In this document: positions 24,871 through 37,791 of the stretch, one piece after another
Layout: each line of letters starts with the position of its first letter
Numbering within the stretch: position 1 is the stretch's first letter
Assembly (NCBI GenBank): GCA_930367215.1
Contig: OV884059.1
Location: 19,244,945 to 19,308,944, forward strand
Direction of reading: 5' to 3'
DNA length: 64,000 bases
Source of the DNA: Pollenia angustigena
Taxonomy: Eukaryota; Arthropoda; Insecta; Diptera; Polleniidae
Notes under the pieces: generated by a model
What the model was told of the DNA's origin: nothing
Databases searched by the model: none
Seen by the model: the letters and a program-made list of their open reading frames with translations, nothing else
Made by a program: the position numbers and the translations under genes

Positions 24871-25354
24871 TATTTTTCCTACATATAAAAATATGTTATT
24901 TTGGGCGAAGGTAATACTTAATGTGATTTTTGTTATCAAACTATTAGGTGCCCCAGAGACAAGTTTTTAAATCAGGTGGTAATATTTTATGGCCGTTCTC
25001 CTAAGTGCCAGTTAATTTATTATTTTTTGACACTTGCCTTTAAAATGTGGGTGAAGAGATATAAGTTAACAGGTAGTTTTTTAATATTATGTTTAAAAGG
25101 TGAAAATTTACAGGGGGCTTATTTTTATTTTATTTGTAATAATTGGTTAAAAAAGGTACTTTATTATTTTTATTATGTAACATGCGGTTAACCCACACTA
25201 ATCCGTTCTTCACCGTAGACATATTCGTTAAAATGCACTACATATATGGTCTTAAAAAAACTATTTATTGTCATTCTGAAGACTTTCGCAATTCAGTTTT
25301 TTTGAAATAGCGTTACAGCTTAGACGTGTGTAATTTCCATAATTAATTTTAACA

Positions 25355-26932
25355 ATGTCTACAGCTCCGAAAAAGGCCAAGCTTCAAAGTGATATATTTG
25401 CTTCTTTTTGTTGTAATCCTTTTAACAAAAAAGTTCACAGGTCATCGGATATGCGAAATATTTCCGACGGCTTATTAAAAAAATTCCCTACGCTGTTAAA
25501 ACAGATGAAAATTTGTGGATCATGCAGGAAAGAGCTCGGAAAGTTGAACGAATTACCGGATTTGAATAGTAATGAGCCGTGCGTTGAAGTTATTCTAGAT
25601 GAAGACAAAAGTAATTCTGATAATGATGACAGAACTGTTGATGATGATGGTTATTCTAACTTTTCAGTAGAAGGTATACGTTCAAAGAATGAGTGTCAAA
25701 ACAAATATCATAAGGATGCAGTAGAAGTTTTTCAACAAATAAAAGATAAATACAAAACGTCACAGAGTAGAGCTGAAAGAGTTCAACTTTTTACGCTTGC
25801 TCCATCGACATGGAGTTGTGCAAAAATAATGACTCAGTTTGGAACGTCTCAACGAAAAGCAAGAATTGCTAAAAAAAATTGGTTGCTGAGCATGATATTC
25901 ACACACTCCCAAACAAAAAGAAGGGAAAAACTTTAGAGTGCGAAACTGAAGCTCTAGTAACTCAGTTTTATCAGCGAGATGATATGAGTCGCTTGATGCC
26001 AGGGATGAAAGACTGGGTGTCCGTCGATGGCAAGAAAGTTCAAATGCAAAAGAGAATGGTTCTCTGCAAGCTGAATGAGTTATTCGCAGCATTCAAACAG
26101 AACACGATGATGTCAACATTGGCTTCACAAAATTTACTCAAGGATTTGAAGATACATTTGAAGTCTGGTGAATTTGTTATTTCGTTTGATTTCGCTGAGA
26201 ACTATAAATATGTTCTTCAGGATACCATACAGTCATTCCACTTCAATAACGACCAAGCAACTATATTCACAGTAGTTATTTGCTACATGAAAGATGAAAA
26301 CCTGGAACACAAAAGAATAGCAATCATATTCGACGATTTAAAATAAAACATGATACCGTTTCAGTTTATGAATACCAGAAGGTAATACTTAATTATCTTA
26401 AACGTAATTTTACAATTAAGAAGTTATACTATGTTTCGGACGGAGCTCGTCAACATTTTAAAAACAAAAGTAGCTCCGCAAATCTTATAGCTCAGGAAAA
26501 AGATTTTGGAATGCCAGCTGACTGACATTTTCATCCTACTGCTCATGGTAAAGGAGCATGTGATAGTGTTGGAGCAAACCTCAAAAGAAATGCAGCAAAG
26601 TATAGCCTCCATGTTCTCATCAAGATCGCATCTTAGATGCGACTGCTTTATTCCAATGGGCAAAGAAATATTGTAAAGAAACTGAAATATTTTTTTAGTA
26701 GCAAAGAGGATCATGCGGAAACATTGAAAACACTGAAGAGCAGATTCGATGCTGCAGTAACAAATGATGGCACAATGCCATGCTTTTATACCGCTTGTCG
26801 ATGGAAGACTCAAGATGAAAAAATGTTCTGCCTCTACTCAATGCGATTTCTTTCCAAAATGAAATCAACAGCTAAACGTAGTAACGCCAAGAAAGGATTA
26901 GCACAAATAGCAGAAAATAAGGGCGATAAATA
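25355..26932 (+). pseudogene. Broken DDE-type transposase-like gene
   Basis: Begins MSTAPKKAKLQSDIFASFCC with a cysteine-rich N-terminus (FCCNPF, 'KICGSCRKEL'), then an acidic stretch (DEDKSNSDNDD). A run of eight A near 25870 shifts the frame; reading resumes as 'VAEHDIHTLPNKKKGKTL'. The core has 'ISFDFAENYKYVLQD', 'YYVSDGARQHFKNKSS' and 'HPTAHGKGACDSVGANLKR'. The aspartates of FDFAENY, SDG and ACD are plausible catalytic acids. Stops after DDLK (26343), at a TGA in place of Trp in 'PADWHFHP' (about 26522) and near 26635 break it. I know this motif set from uncharacterised metazoan transposase-like proteins but cannot give a superfamily. Total length would be about 520 residues. Confidence 0.65.
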
Positions 26933-27001
26933 GTGAGGATGAAAGACTGGGCATTTGAAAATTTGCAAACTTAAACACTTCATCAGCTACAACAAATTAA
27001 T

Positions 27002-27500
27002 GCTATGTTCACATTTGGGTTTTGAAACGCGTTTAAGCAAAATGTTGATTTAGCTAATCAAAGCCGTTCACATTACATTTGAGATGATTAAGATGACAGA
27101 TGATTAAGAAAAAACACACACACAAAAAAACAACAAACAAATTTAAATTTCTTTAAAGTATTAAAAATGGATAAAAACACTTTTATAAAGTTATCAGAAA
27201 ATTATTTTAATAACTTTAATGATGTAATTGTGAAAATGTATAAATTATTTAAGAAAAAAAAAATAAAAACATTAAGCAGAAATCTTGGCCGGTTGTACAC
27301 GGTTGTTGGCGATTCTACATTTGAGGTATGTTCAGTGGATTCTATGTGGTTTATGAAGTGATTTAGTTGTAATCATGTCAATTTGAAGTGATTAACAAAT
27401 CACTTCAATGTATGGGTAATCATCTCGATTTTGAAGTGATTAGAGCTTAATCACGTTCGAGCTGCTTAAACGCGTTTAAGAACCCAAGTGTGAACATAGT
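27002..27500. mobile_element. 499-bp MITE nested in the 24.5-28.0 kb transposon
   Basis: Ends CTATGTTCACA(T/C)TTGGGTT on both strands, followed inward by 'AAACGCGTTTAAGCA' in both arms. ATTAAT stands directly outside each end (26996-27001 and 27501-27506), a likely target duplication. The right half repeats 'gaagtgatta' and its complement several times. A 64-codon frame at 27167-27361 starts MDKNTFIKLSENYFNNFNDV; it may be a leftover of a parent gene but is not recognised. Confidence 0.75.
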
Positions 27501-27649
27501 ATTAATGTAAAAAAATTAGGATATAAAAGGATCTAATGTGATTATTATGATTATTTTATTAAGTTATTTATATTTTTATTATTATTATATATTAATTTAA
27601 CTATTGTCCCAAATTGATAAAAAAAAAGAATTATTTGTCAACATTTATA

Positions 27650-27965
27650 CAGAAAAAAAGTGATTTTATTACTGCGACTAACATATTGTGGGCATTACAG
27701 TATCGAATGTATAAAATGATAGTTGGGTATGTTACATACCATCGGAAAGGTTAATTTGTCTAGTTTCTCTGTATAAGTTTTATTTTTGAGGTTTTAGAAA
27801 CACTTAAACACAAATATGAAAAACTTCAAAATAGTGCATATGCTAAAACTTTAAAAGCCCTCGTCTAGAGTTAGAAATTATTTTTTTTATACATAAGGAA
27901 CTCGCATCCCAAAAAGCGACCAAAACTACCTTTAAGGGGAAAAGACATAAGCCTTCTTTTGAGCT
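27650..27965 (-). repeat. Right terminal inverted repeat
   Basis: Inverted copy of 24535-24870, ending near 'gccttcttttga'. Confidence 0.7.
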
Positions 27966-29520
27966 TTAAAAAAAAAAAAAAAAAAACATTCCGGATAAAA
28001 AAAAAAGTTAAAAAAAAATGTAAAAAAAAAATTTATGAAATAGCTATCGAAGCTTTTTGGGACAAATTTTGCTAACACCAATAAGTAATTATTTACATGG
28101 ATGAGAAAGAACGCCTGTATGGCCAAAATGTCAAACTTTGACCCCCTCTAACTGAGAAACTTTCTGCCCGATCTTGTTGAAAATTTGTGTCTAAACTACT
28201 ATCCAATAGGACTAACCTTGTGTAAATTTCATCCAAATCGGAAGACATCGATTTAAAAATTGGTTCACTTGACATGAAAAGCCCCATATGTTTAGTAAAA
28301 TGGGTCGAATGAAAATGTTGTGCCAGTCATACCCTAGAATAACTGTAATGTCAATCAAGTTTCTAAAACAGGCAAAATTTTTTCCCACGACCTTAAATAC
28401 AGCGATTTTTGCTTTTTTATATAGGGCTGCCATTTAAAGTCCGATGTCATCATATCGCATATCATTGTTCATGGCTTGACAATTGTTTCATTTTTGCATA
28501 AGGTGAATTTTTAATCCGACAGCAAATTTTGGGCGGCACTATGACATTTCGGATCCTTCCCCCAATTGTTTCTTTGCCACGCCCTAAAATTCAGTCCAAT
28601 CTCATCGTATCGTATTTCATTGTTAATGGCTAGAATATGGCTTCATTTTGTATTAAATATTTTTATTCGCGAGCGGAAAACAAAAGTCCTTTTTAGTGTG
28701 GAAAATAAAACTCGCTCAAATTGAATTTCCCGCGAAGTTCACTTTCAGTTAGCCTATCGGGGCACTTGCTCGGGAGCGAGTTTAGTTCAAGTACTATCTG
28801 TACTCAGCTGTCTACCAAAAAAGCAGTGGGAAAAACCTTGGAGAAAGTTTAAATTACATTGCGTTTTTTTTTTCCTTTTAAATAATAGAATGGCAACTAA
28901 GCGGTAATGATTCATATAAAAACTACATTAGAATGCCCAAAAGACAATTTTATTTCGTGCTTAGTTTAGTGCAGGAAGCTACGGAAAAGTTAGAATGGAC
29001 GTTGAAATCTCTTGCCATGTGAGAGTGTGTGTTTTTTTAAAACATAATTTATTAATAAAAAAAAAAACTACTAGGCGAAACTTTAAAGAAGAGGAAGAAA
29101 AAAGGGGTTTGAAGAAGTTTTGTAAATTGCAATAAAGTGACAGTTCCCAAATTGTCCGGATACTTTAAATTTTGATGGCCCTTGTTGACCCTAATTGTGT
29201 ATAATTTTTTCATTTTTTGTATAAAAAAAAAGAAAAGTCCCAGAATATGAACTTTGCTTTCAATTAATTTCATTATGTATAAGTTTTTTTTATTATTATT
29301 TCTATAAATACTGCAAAACGCTTAAAATTTAGATTTTAATTTTATTATAATAAAAAATTGTGTATAAATCATTTGCCTAAATAAAGCAGTTATATTAATA
29401 CATTAACTTTGATTTGAATTTCGTTTATATTTATAGGTTTGTATAAATAAAGTTTAATATATGAAAATACTGCGCTTTTAATTTTTTTTATTTATAAAGT
29501 TGTTTAAATCATAATAAAGC
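27966..29520. other. Noncoding stretch with poly-A and a local duplication
   Basis: Poly-A tracts at 27966-28035, then repeat-like sequence ('tggccaaaatgtcaaactttgac', reverse or direct forms of which are common in fly genomes). The block 'tccgatgtcatcatatcgca..cattgttcatggct' near 28440-28500 recurs diverged near 28592-28655. No gene recognised. Confidence 0.4.
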
Positions 29521-29770
29521 AAGGAAATATATATTTTTATTAGAACGAAAATTTTATGAAATTAATGTTTAAATATGATTTGTGCCATGAGACCTCAACT
29601 GATGGCGCGTAGAAGGCGCAATCTTGAAAACCAATTTTAGACAACTTTTAGCATTCTGACCATCATTGTTTTTGAAGACAAATGGGCCAATCAATCCGCC
29701 AGCCCATAAAGCGTAATTTTCTGTGGATGTAATGGTGTCTCGACAAAAGCTTGTGGATTCTGCTTGTTGA
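29521..29770 (-). pseudogene. Internally deleted mariner transposase fragment
   Basis: The minus-strand frame reads 'YALWAGGLIGPFVFKNNDGQ', the segment after the first catalytic aspartate region of arthropod mariner-like transposases (usual form WCGLW.GGIIGPYFF...G). It then jumps to 'MAQIIFKH' near 29580, the usual C-terminal ending of the same family. Most of the catalytic domain is deleted. The same family is present at 57446-57700. The fragment is joined directly to the first receptor-array unit. Confidence 0.6.
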
Positions 29771-30880
29771 TCTTCTGTTAGATGTTTGACACAGTAGATT
29801 GTTATGTTAGGCACTGGTTGGTAAGTAAATAATCATTTATTTATTTATTATTATAAAAAAAACATAAAACCAATTTTTGTCTGCTAAGCTCTACAAGTCT
29901 GTCATGCTGAAAAGCTAAAAGCGGTAAAAACAAAGCGAGAACCTGTTGGCGATATACTTAATTGGAGTTCGTATCAAAATTCTAAAATATTAACGACACT
30001 GTTAAATTCAAAGATTTCAGTACATCCTCTATTTTCTGCTGAAATTCTAGAGCAACCACAGCATTCCATTTTATATCGAGTTTCGAATTTAATTCATCGA
30101 TAATATTTAGAGGAAAATTGTGTTAATTTCGATTTTCAGATGGACTTAATTTTGCAATCGAAATTTTAAACGTTGTTAATCAAAAAGGCAGCATATTCGC
30201 ATAGCCAGAAAACCAATTTTTGTCTGCTAAGCTCCATAAGGCTGTCATGGTGGCTGCCAGAAAAATCCATAAAACATGGGTTAACTGTGACGAAAATTGA
30301 TTTTCGTATCAAAATTCCACATCCTCTATTTTCTGCTGAATTTCTTTGTGAAGCACCCACAGCATTCTATTTTATAACGAGTTTCAGATTTAATTCATTG
30401 ATAATATTTAAAAGAAAATTATGTTCATTTCAATTTTAAGTTGGACTTACTTTTGCAATGGAACATCCTTTTTTTCTTGCTGAAAATCCAAAGCAACCCC
30501 AGCATTCCATTTTATATCGAGTTTCGGATTAATTCATTGATGATATTTAAAGAAAAATTGTGTTAATTTAGATTTTTAGATGGACCTATTTTTGCAATTG
30601 AAATTTTCACCAATATTAATAAAATAAGGCAACACATTCGTATAACCAGAAAACCAATTTTTGATTTGCTAAGCTCCACAAGGCTGACATGGTAGCTTCC
30701 GGAATAATCCATAAAATATGGGTAAACTGTGACGGGCTTAAAAGATTTTTGACCATTTCATTGAGTTTGCAAAAAGCCGAAAGCTTTAGATATTACCAGC
30801 ACTGAAAAATTTGAAGATTTCATCCTCTTTTTCCTGATTTCTGATTTTATTCATTATATAATATAATAAAATAAGGCATT
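29771..30880 (-). pseudogene. IR-like unit 1 (N-terminal segments only)
   Basis: Holds the 'QPVPNITIYCVKHLTED' stub where the mariner fragment is joined (29771-29818), then four diverged copies of the N-terminal/linker segment (about 29930-30130, 30170-30430, 30480-30610, 30610-30830). Frame 30360-30166 reads MDFSGSHHDSLMELSRQKLV. No membrane block. Nearly identical to 35770-36700. Confidence 0.5.
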
Positions 30881-32516
30881 TATAAAATTGTAGTTTTATG
30901 TTCTTTTTAAAGAAATAATTTTTTTATTATCTTTTCTGTGACCATATAAACTTTTTCAGGGTTTAGAAATTATAACGACTTAAGACGTATTAAAAGTTGA
31001 TGTGGAATTTTGTTTAAATCTTCCAATTTTTCTATTTTTGCTTAATAACTATCTTGCATGGATTGACTGCATAATTTGGGAAAATAAAAATTGGTAAAAA
31101 AAACCATTAACAAACTTGAGGAAGTAAATCAGTTTGTGCATTCAAGTTTTGATTTAAAAATTTGCCTGATACTGACAATTGAACAGTTCCAGAAGATGTA
31201 AAGCGGATTTACTTACATTTTTTTCATTCGTATGTGTGCCGATAGTAAATAAAATAAACTGCAAAAACACAAAACAACAGCAGTAGCAGTATGTAAATCC
31301 TCATGGCTACAGTGTAGGGATGGATAAAATATTCAATTCTTGGCATGTGCGATGAAAAAGGTGCCAAAGTAAGCACTTTCATATTCCACATAGCATCGCT
31401 ACTGCTACCAGCAAATCGATCGTAAAAAATATTACTATAGACAGAATATCCAGTTTTATTGTACACGCCCTGTTTGATGACCTTATAACATCCTCTTATT
31501 TCTGCTGAAATGGTAAAGGGTATTGTTGAAAATCTTGTACCGTCATTTCTCTCGAGATACTCTGTTAGATATTTGACACGATAAATTGTTATGTTGGGCA
31601 CTGGGTGGTAAGTAAAAAAAATCCTTAATTTGTTTAATACAAAACATTCTCATAGCCAGAAAACCAATTTTTCCTTGCTAAGCTCCACCAGTCTGTCATG
31701 CTGGCTTCCGGAAAAATCCATATACTATGGGTAAACTGAAACGGTTTCCAGAGATTTAAGACCATTGCATGTACTTTGCATAAAGCTAAAAAGCTGTAAA
31801 GCCATTTAAGCGAGAACCTGTTGTCGAAATGCTAAATTGATATTTGTATCAAAATTCTCAGATATTAACCACACTGGTAAATTCAAAGATTTCAGCACAT
31901 CCTCTATTTCCTGCTGAAATTCTAGAGCAACCACAGCATTCCATTTTATATCGAGTTTCGGATATAATTCATTGATAAAATTTAAAGGAAAATGCTGTTC
32001 ATTTCGATTCTTAGATGGACTTAATTTTGCAATGGAAATTTTTACCGTTGTTAATAAAATAAGGCAACACATTCGTATAGCCAGAAAGCCAATTTTTGTC
32101 TGTTAAGCTCCATAAGACAGTCATGGTGGCTTCCGAAATAATCCATAAAATAATGGTAAACTGTGACAGAAATTTATTTTCGTATCAAAATTCTTAGATA
32201 TTAACAGCAGTGGTAAATTAAAAGCTTTCAGCACATCCTCTATTTCCTGCTGAAATTCTAAATGAAGCAAACACGGCATTCCATTTTATACCCCGAGTTC
32301 CTAATTTGATTCATTGATGATACATATTTTAAGGAAAATGACGTTCGTTTCGATTTTCAAATGGACTTACATTTGCAATAGGAATTTTTAACGGTAAAAT
32401 TAATAAATTTTAATTTTTATAGAATTAATTTTTTATTATCTTTTCTGTGACAATATAAACTTTTAAAGGGTTAAGAAAAGTATTTTTTTGTATTACAATA
32501 ATTTTTTCCTTAATTA
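30881..32516 (-). pseudogene. IR-like unit 2 (longest continuous linker-TM1 frame)
   Basis: Frame 31601-31224 (125 codons) is uninterrupted from PNITIYRVKYLTEYLERNDG through 'YDRFAGSSSDAMWNMKVL' to 'YFIHPYTVAMRIYILLLLLF', that is the first lobe end plus TM1. A TM3-like block follows in another frame near 31080-31200 ('NCQYQANF'; 'HKLIYFL.FVNGF'). The N-terminal segment 32072-31806 is open for 88 codons from an ATG with a signal-peptide-like start (MCCLILLTTVKISIAK). The pieces are not in one frame, so I call it a pseudogene; a spliced gene would need at least two introns that I cannot place. Confidence 0.5.
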
Positions 32517-34186
32517 TACCCTCCGCCACTAGTTGCGAACAAGGGTATACTAAGTTAGATCTTTCGCCTAGATTAATTATCACCTTGACATATTAAAAGT
32601 TGATGTGGAATTTGGTTTAAATCTTTCAACTTCACTATTGTTTGCTTAATAAATATCTTGCATGAATAGACTGGATAATTTAGAAAAACCATTAAGGGCC
32701 ATTATTACAACTTGAAGTTAGCTAAAGTTAAGATTAAATTGACAGATAATAATGTGTTATCTCTCAAAAATCGTCTGTTAACTGTCGGATAACTGCTAAC
32801 GCCAAGTTATAATAATGGCCCTAACAAACATTAGGAAGTAAATCAGTTTGTGCATCAAAGTTAATATTTTAAAATTTGCCTGATATCGTCAGATTAACTG
32901 CGCCAGAACATATAGATCGCATTTGCTTAAATGTATTTCATTCGTGGCTACAGTGCAAGGATGGATAAAATAATGTTCCTGGCATAAGTGGTGGATAAGG
33001 TGCCGAAAACAAGCACTTTCATAATTCACATAACACAGCTACTGCTACAAGCAAAGGGATCGTAAAAATATTTTCCTATAGGCAGAATATCCAAGGTTTT
33101 ATTGTTTACGTCCTGTTTGTGAACCCTTAATAAACGAAGATTACACAATGATTAACCGGAAGTTATGGTATTGTGCAAAGATTTTAATAATTTTAAAGGA
33201 AGGAATGTATGCAATGGGCACTCCATAATGATACTGTTAAAAATCTTGTACATCATTTCTATCGACATCCTTTGTTTGATGTTTAACACGATAAATTGTT
33301 ATGTTGGGCACTGGTTGGTAAGTAAATAGGCCTTCATTTGTGTAACACGAAACATTCGCATAGCCAGAAATCCAATTTTTGTCTGCTAAGTTCCACAAGT
33401 CTGTCATGCTGGCTTCCGGAATTATCCATAAAATATGGGTAAATTGAAGCTTTCAAAAGATTTTCCACCATTGCATGTACTTGGTACAAAGCTAAAAGAT
33501 GTTAAATCGACAAAGTGAGAACCTGTTGGCGATATACTAAACTGTTGTTCGTATCAAAATTCTAAGATATGTATAAACAACACTGGTAAATTCAAAGGTT
33601 TCAGCACATCCTCTATTTCCTGCTGAAATTCTAGAGCAACCACAGCATTCCATTTTATATCGAAATTTGGATTTAATTCATTGATGATATTTAAAGGAGT
33701 GGTGTTCATTTCTACTTTTAGATGGACTTAATTTTGCAATGGAAATTTTTACCGTTGTTAATAAAATAAGGTAACACATTCGTATAGCCAGAAAGCCAAT
33801 TTTTGTCTGCTAAGCTCTATAAGACAGTCATGGTGGCTTCCGAAATAATCCATAAAATATGGGTAAACTGTGACAGACATGGATTTTCGTATCAAAATTC
33901 TTAGATATTAACAGCACTGGTAAATTAAAGCTTTCAGCACATCCTCTATTTCCTGCTGAAATTCTAAATGAAGCCAACACAGCATTCCTTTTTATACCGA
34001 GTTTCTGATTTAATTCATTGATGATATTTAAAGGAAAATTTTGTTCTTTTCGATTTTCAAATGAACTAACATTTGCAATGGGAATTTTAACCGTTATTAA
34101 TAAAATTGAATTTTTATAGAATTAATTTTTTAATTATCTTTTCTGTGACAATATAAACTTTTAAAGGGCTAATTTTTCCTTAATTA
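32517..34186 (-). pseudogene. IR-like unit 3 (carries a MITE)
   Basis: The TATACCCTCC border at 32517 is followed by decayed TM3 (32640-32880, split by the MITE at 32696-32821), TM1 (32930-33120), the linker stub (33287-33313) and two N-terminal segments (33340-34110). Numerous frame breaks. Confidence 0.5.
32696..32821. mobile_element. 126-bp Tourist-like MITE
   Basis: Starts GGGCCATTATTA and ends TAATAATGGCCC, with TAA on both sides (32693-32695, 32822-32824). The empty site 'accattaacaaacattagg' is preserved in sister units, for example near 34378, so insertion and 3-bp TAA duplication are certain. This is the PIF/Harbinger (Tourist) pattern. Confidence 0.9.
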
Positions 34187-34918
34187 TACCCTCCGCCACT
34201 AGTGGCGAACAAGGGTATACTAAGTTTGATCTTTCGCCTAGATTAATTATCACTTTGACATATTAAAAGTTGATGTGGAATTTGGTTTAAATCTTCCAAT
34301 TTTACTATTTTTTGCTTAATAAATATCATGCATGAATAGACTGGATAATTGGGAAAAATACAAATTTATCAATATAAAACGATTAACAAACATTAGGAAG
34401 AAAATCAGTTTGTGCATCAAAATTAAGATTGTAGAATTTGCCTGATATCGTCAGATTATCAGCGCCAAAACATATAGAGCGGATTTGCTTAAACTGCAAA
34501 AACACACAACAGTAGTAGCAAAATGTAAATCCCCGTGGCTACAGTGCAAGAATGGATAAAATATTGTGTTCCTGGCATGGGTGGTGGGTAAGGTGGCGAA
34601 AACAAGCACTTTCATATTCCATATAACACAGCTACTGCTACAAGCAAAACGATCGCAAAAAAAAGGTTCCTATAGGCAGAATATCCACGGTTTTATTGTT
34701 CACGTCCTGTTTGAGAACCCTTAATAAACGAAGATTACACAATGATCTATTATTCCTCTTTTTCCTGCTGATTTTAAATGAAGCAAACACAGCATTCCAT
34801 TTTATACCGAGTTTCTGATTTAATTCATTGATGATATTTAAAGGAAAATTGTGTTCATTTTAATTTTTTTCTCATTTTTTTTTTTAATTTTTTTTGTGTT
34901 ACAATATTTCCTTAATTA
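34187..34918 (-). pseudogene. IR-like unit 4 (short)
   Basis: TM3 and TM1 blocks (34300-34740) closely match 41650-42090; only half an N-terminal segment (34740-34870) remains, so the unit is 0.73 kb. Probably shortened by unequal exchange. Confidence 0.5.
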
Positions 34919-36700
34919 TACCCTCCACCACTAGTGGCGAAAGAGCGTATACTAAGTTTTGTATTCTGAATGCGCCTGTTAATATATAATCACTTTGACT
35001 TATTAAAAGTTGATTCGTAATTTTGTTTAAATCTTGCAATTTTTCTATTGTTACTTTATAAATATCTGGAATGAATAGACTGTATTATTTGGAAAAATAG
35101 AAATTGGTCAATTTAAAACCATTAACAAACATCAGGAAGTAAATCAGTTTATTCCTAAAAGTTTTGATTTAAAAATTTGCCTGATATCGACAATTAAACA
35201 GTTTCAGAACATGTAAAGCGGATTCGCTTAAATCTATTTCATTCGTATAGTGTTGCCGGTAGCCAATAAAAGAAACTGTATATTTAAAAATCAAGTAGTA
35301 GCGAATTTTCCAAGAACGGTCTTTAAAAAGAGAGCAACGTGAAGGAATTGAAACAATGGGTACTGCTAAAGGATATTGTTGAAAATCGTGTACAAAAATT
35401 TCTCTCGAGATACTCTGTTAGATGTTTGACACGATAATTTTGCAACGAAAATTTGTACCGTTGTTAATAAAATAAGGCAACACTTTCTCATAGTCAGAAC
35501 ACCAATTTTTGTCTGCTAAGCTCCGTAAGACAATCATGGTAGCTTCCGATATGATTCATAAAATATGGGTAAACTGTGACAGAAATTGATTTTCGTATTA
35601 AAGTTCTAGATATTAACAGCACTGGTAAATTTAAAACTTTAAGCACATCCTCTATTTCCTGCTGAAATGCTAAAGAATATTGTTGAAAATCGTGTACCAT
35701 CATTTCTCTCGACATACTCTGTTAGATGTTTGACACGATAAAATTGCATGTACTTTGTACAAAGCTTAAAGCTGTAAAAACAACACAGCGAGAACCTGTT
35801 GGCGATATATACAATTCTAAGATATTAACGAATCTGCTGTATTCAAAGATTTCAGTACATCCTCTATTTCCTGCTGAAATTCTAGAGCAACCACAGCATT
35901 CCATTTTATATCGAGTTTCGAATTTAATTCATCGATAATATTTAAAGGAAAATTGTGTTAATTTCGATTTTTAGATGGACTTAATTTTGCAATCGAAATG
36001 TTAAACGTTGTTAATAAAAAAAGGCAGCACATTCGCATAGCCAGAAAACCAATTTTTGTCTGCTAAGCTCCATAAGGCTGTCATGGTGGCTGTCGGAAAA
36101 ATCCATAAAACATGGGTTAACTGTGACGAAAATTGATTTTCGTATCAAAATTACACATCTTCTATTTTCTGCTGAATTTCTTTGTGAAGCACCCACAGCA
36201 TTCTATTTTATAACGAGTTTCTGATTTAATTCATTGATAATATTTAAAGGAAAATTATGTTCATTTCAATTTTAAGTTGGACTTAATTTTGCAATGGAAC
36301 ATCCTTTTTTTCTTGCTGAAATTCCAAAGCAACCCCAGCATTCCATTTTATATCGAGTTTCGGATTTAATTCATTGATGATATTTAAAGAAAAATTCTGT
36401 TAATTTAGATTTTTAGATGGACCTATTTTTGCAATTGATATTTTCACCAATATTAATAAAATAAGGCAACACATTCGTATAACCAGAAAACCAATTTTTG
36501 ATTTGCTAAGCTCCACAAGGCTGACATGGTAGCTTCCGGAATAATCCATAAAATATGGGTAAACTGTGACGGACTTAAAAGATTTTTGACCATTTCATTG
36601 AGTTTGCATAAAGCCGAAAGCTTTAGATATTAACAGCAGTGATAAATTTAAAGATTTCATCCTCTTTTTCCTGATTTCTGATTTAATTCATTATATAATA
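34919..36700 (-). pseudogene. IR-like unit 5
   Basis: A diverged membrane block (35040-35290) is followed by two linker stubs (35391-35440, 35700-35745) and four N-terminal segments. From 35770 on, it duplicates unit 1 almost exactly. Frames 35715-35494 and 36196-36011 show the usual 'EFQQEIEDV' and 'SHHDSLMELSRQKLV' motifs. Confidence 0.5.
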
Positions 36701-37791
36701 TAATAAAATAAGGCATTTATAAAATTGTAGTTTTATGTTCTTTTTAAAGAAATACTTTTTTTATTATCTTTTCTGTGACCATACAAACTTTTTCAGGGTT
36801 TAGAAATTATAACGACTTAAGACTTATTAAAAGTTGATGTGGAATTTTGTTTAAATCTTCCAATTTTTCTATTTTTGCTTAATAAATATCTTGCATGGAT
36901 AGACTGGATAATTTGGAAAAATAAAAATTGGTAAAAATAAACCATTAACAAACTTGAGGAAGTAAATCAGTTTGTGCATTCAAGTTTTGATTTAAAAATT
37001 TGCCTGATACTGACAATTGAACAGTTCCAGAAGATGTAAATTTACTTACATTTTTTTCATTCGTATGTGTGCCGATAGTAAATAAAATAAACTGCAAAAA
37101 CACAAAACAACAACAGTAGCAGTATGTAAATCCTCATGGCTACAGTGTAGGGATTGATAAAATATTCAATTCTTGGCATGTGCGATGAAAAAGGTGCCAA
37201 AGTAAGCACTTTCATATTCCACATAGCATCGCTACTGCTACCAGCAAATCGATCGTAAAAAATATTACTATAGGCAGAATATCCAGTTTTATTGTACACG
37301 CCCTGTTTGATGACCTTATAACATCCTCTTATTTCTGCTGAAATGGTAAAGGGTATTGTTGAAAATCTTGTACCGTCATTTCTCTCGAGATACTCTGTTA
37401 GATGTTTGACACGATAAATTGTTATGTTGGGCACTGGGTGGTAAGTAAAAAAAATCCTTAATTTGTTTAATACAAAACATTCTCATAGCCAGAAAACCAA
37501 TTTTTCCTTGCTAAGCTCCACCAGTCTGTCATGCTGGCTTCCGGAAAAATCCATATACTATGGGTAAACTGAAACGGTTTCCAGAGATTTAAGACCATTG
37601 CATGTACTTTGCATAAAGCTAAAAAGCTGTAAAGCCATTTAAGCGAGAACCTGTTGGCGAAATGCTAAATTGATATTTGTATCAAAATTCTCAGATATTA
37701 ACCACACTGGTAAATTCAAAGATTTCAGCACATCCTCTATTTCCTGCTGAAATTCTAGAACAACCACAGCATTCCATTTTATATCGAGTTT

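Larger units (their letters stand above)
24535..27965 (+). mobile_element. Second DNA transposon of unassigned superfamily with ~0.33-kb terminal inverted repeats
   Basis: The left arm (24535-24870) beginning TCAAAAGAAAGCATATG and the right arm (about 27650-27965) are inverted copies. They share 'aaggtagttttggtcgc', 'aaacacttaaacacaaatatgaaa', 'gtatgttacatacc' and 'tattgtgggcattacagtatcga'. Between them is one broken gene (25355-26932) and a nested MITE. No clear target duplication could be read. The left arm abuts the LINE fragment at 24534, so either the LINE is cut by the element or the join is a later rearrangement. Confidence 0.75.

Noticed and set aside
29052..29273. Phe/Leu-rich minus-strand frame as a membrane protein
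   Set aside because: The composition comes from poly-T and poly-A runs; no start context or homology.
30173..30439. Plus-strand frames across the receptor array
   Set aside because: They mirror minus-strand coding-like repeats and change between near-identical units.
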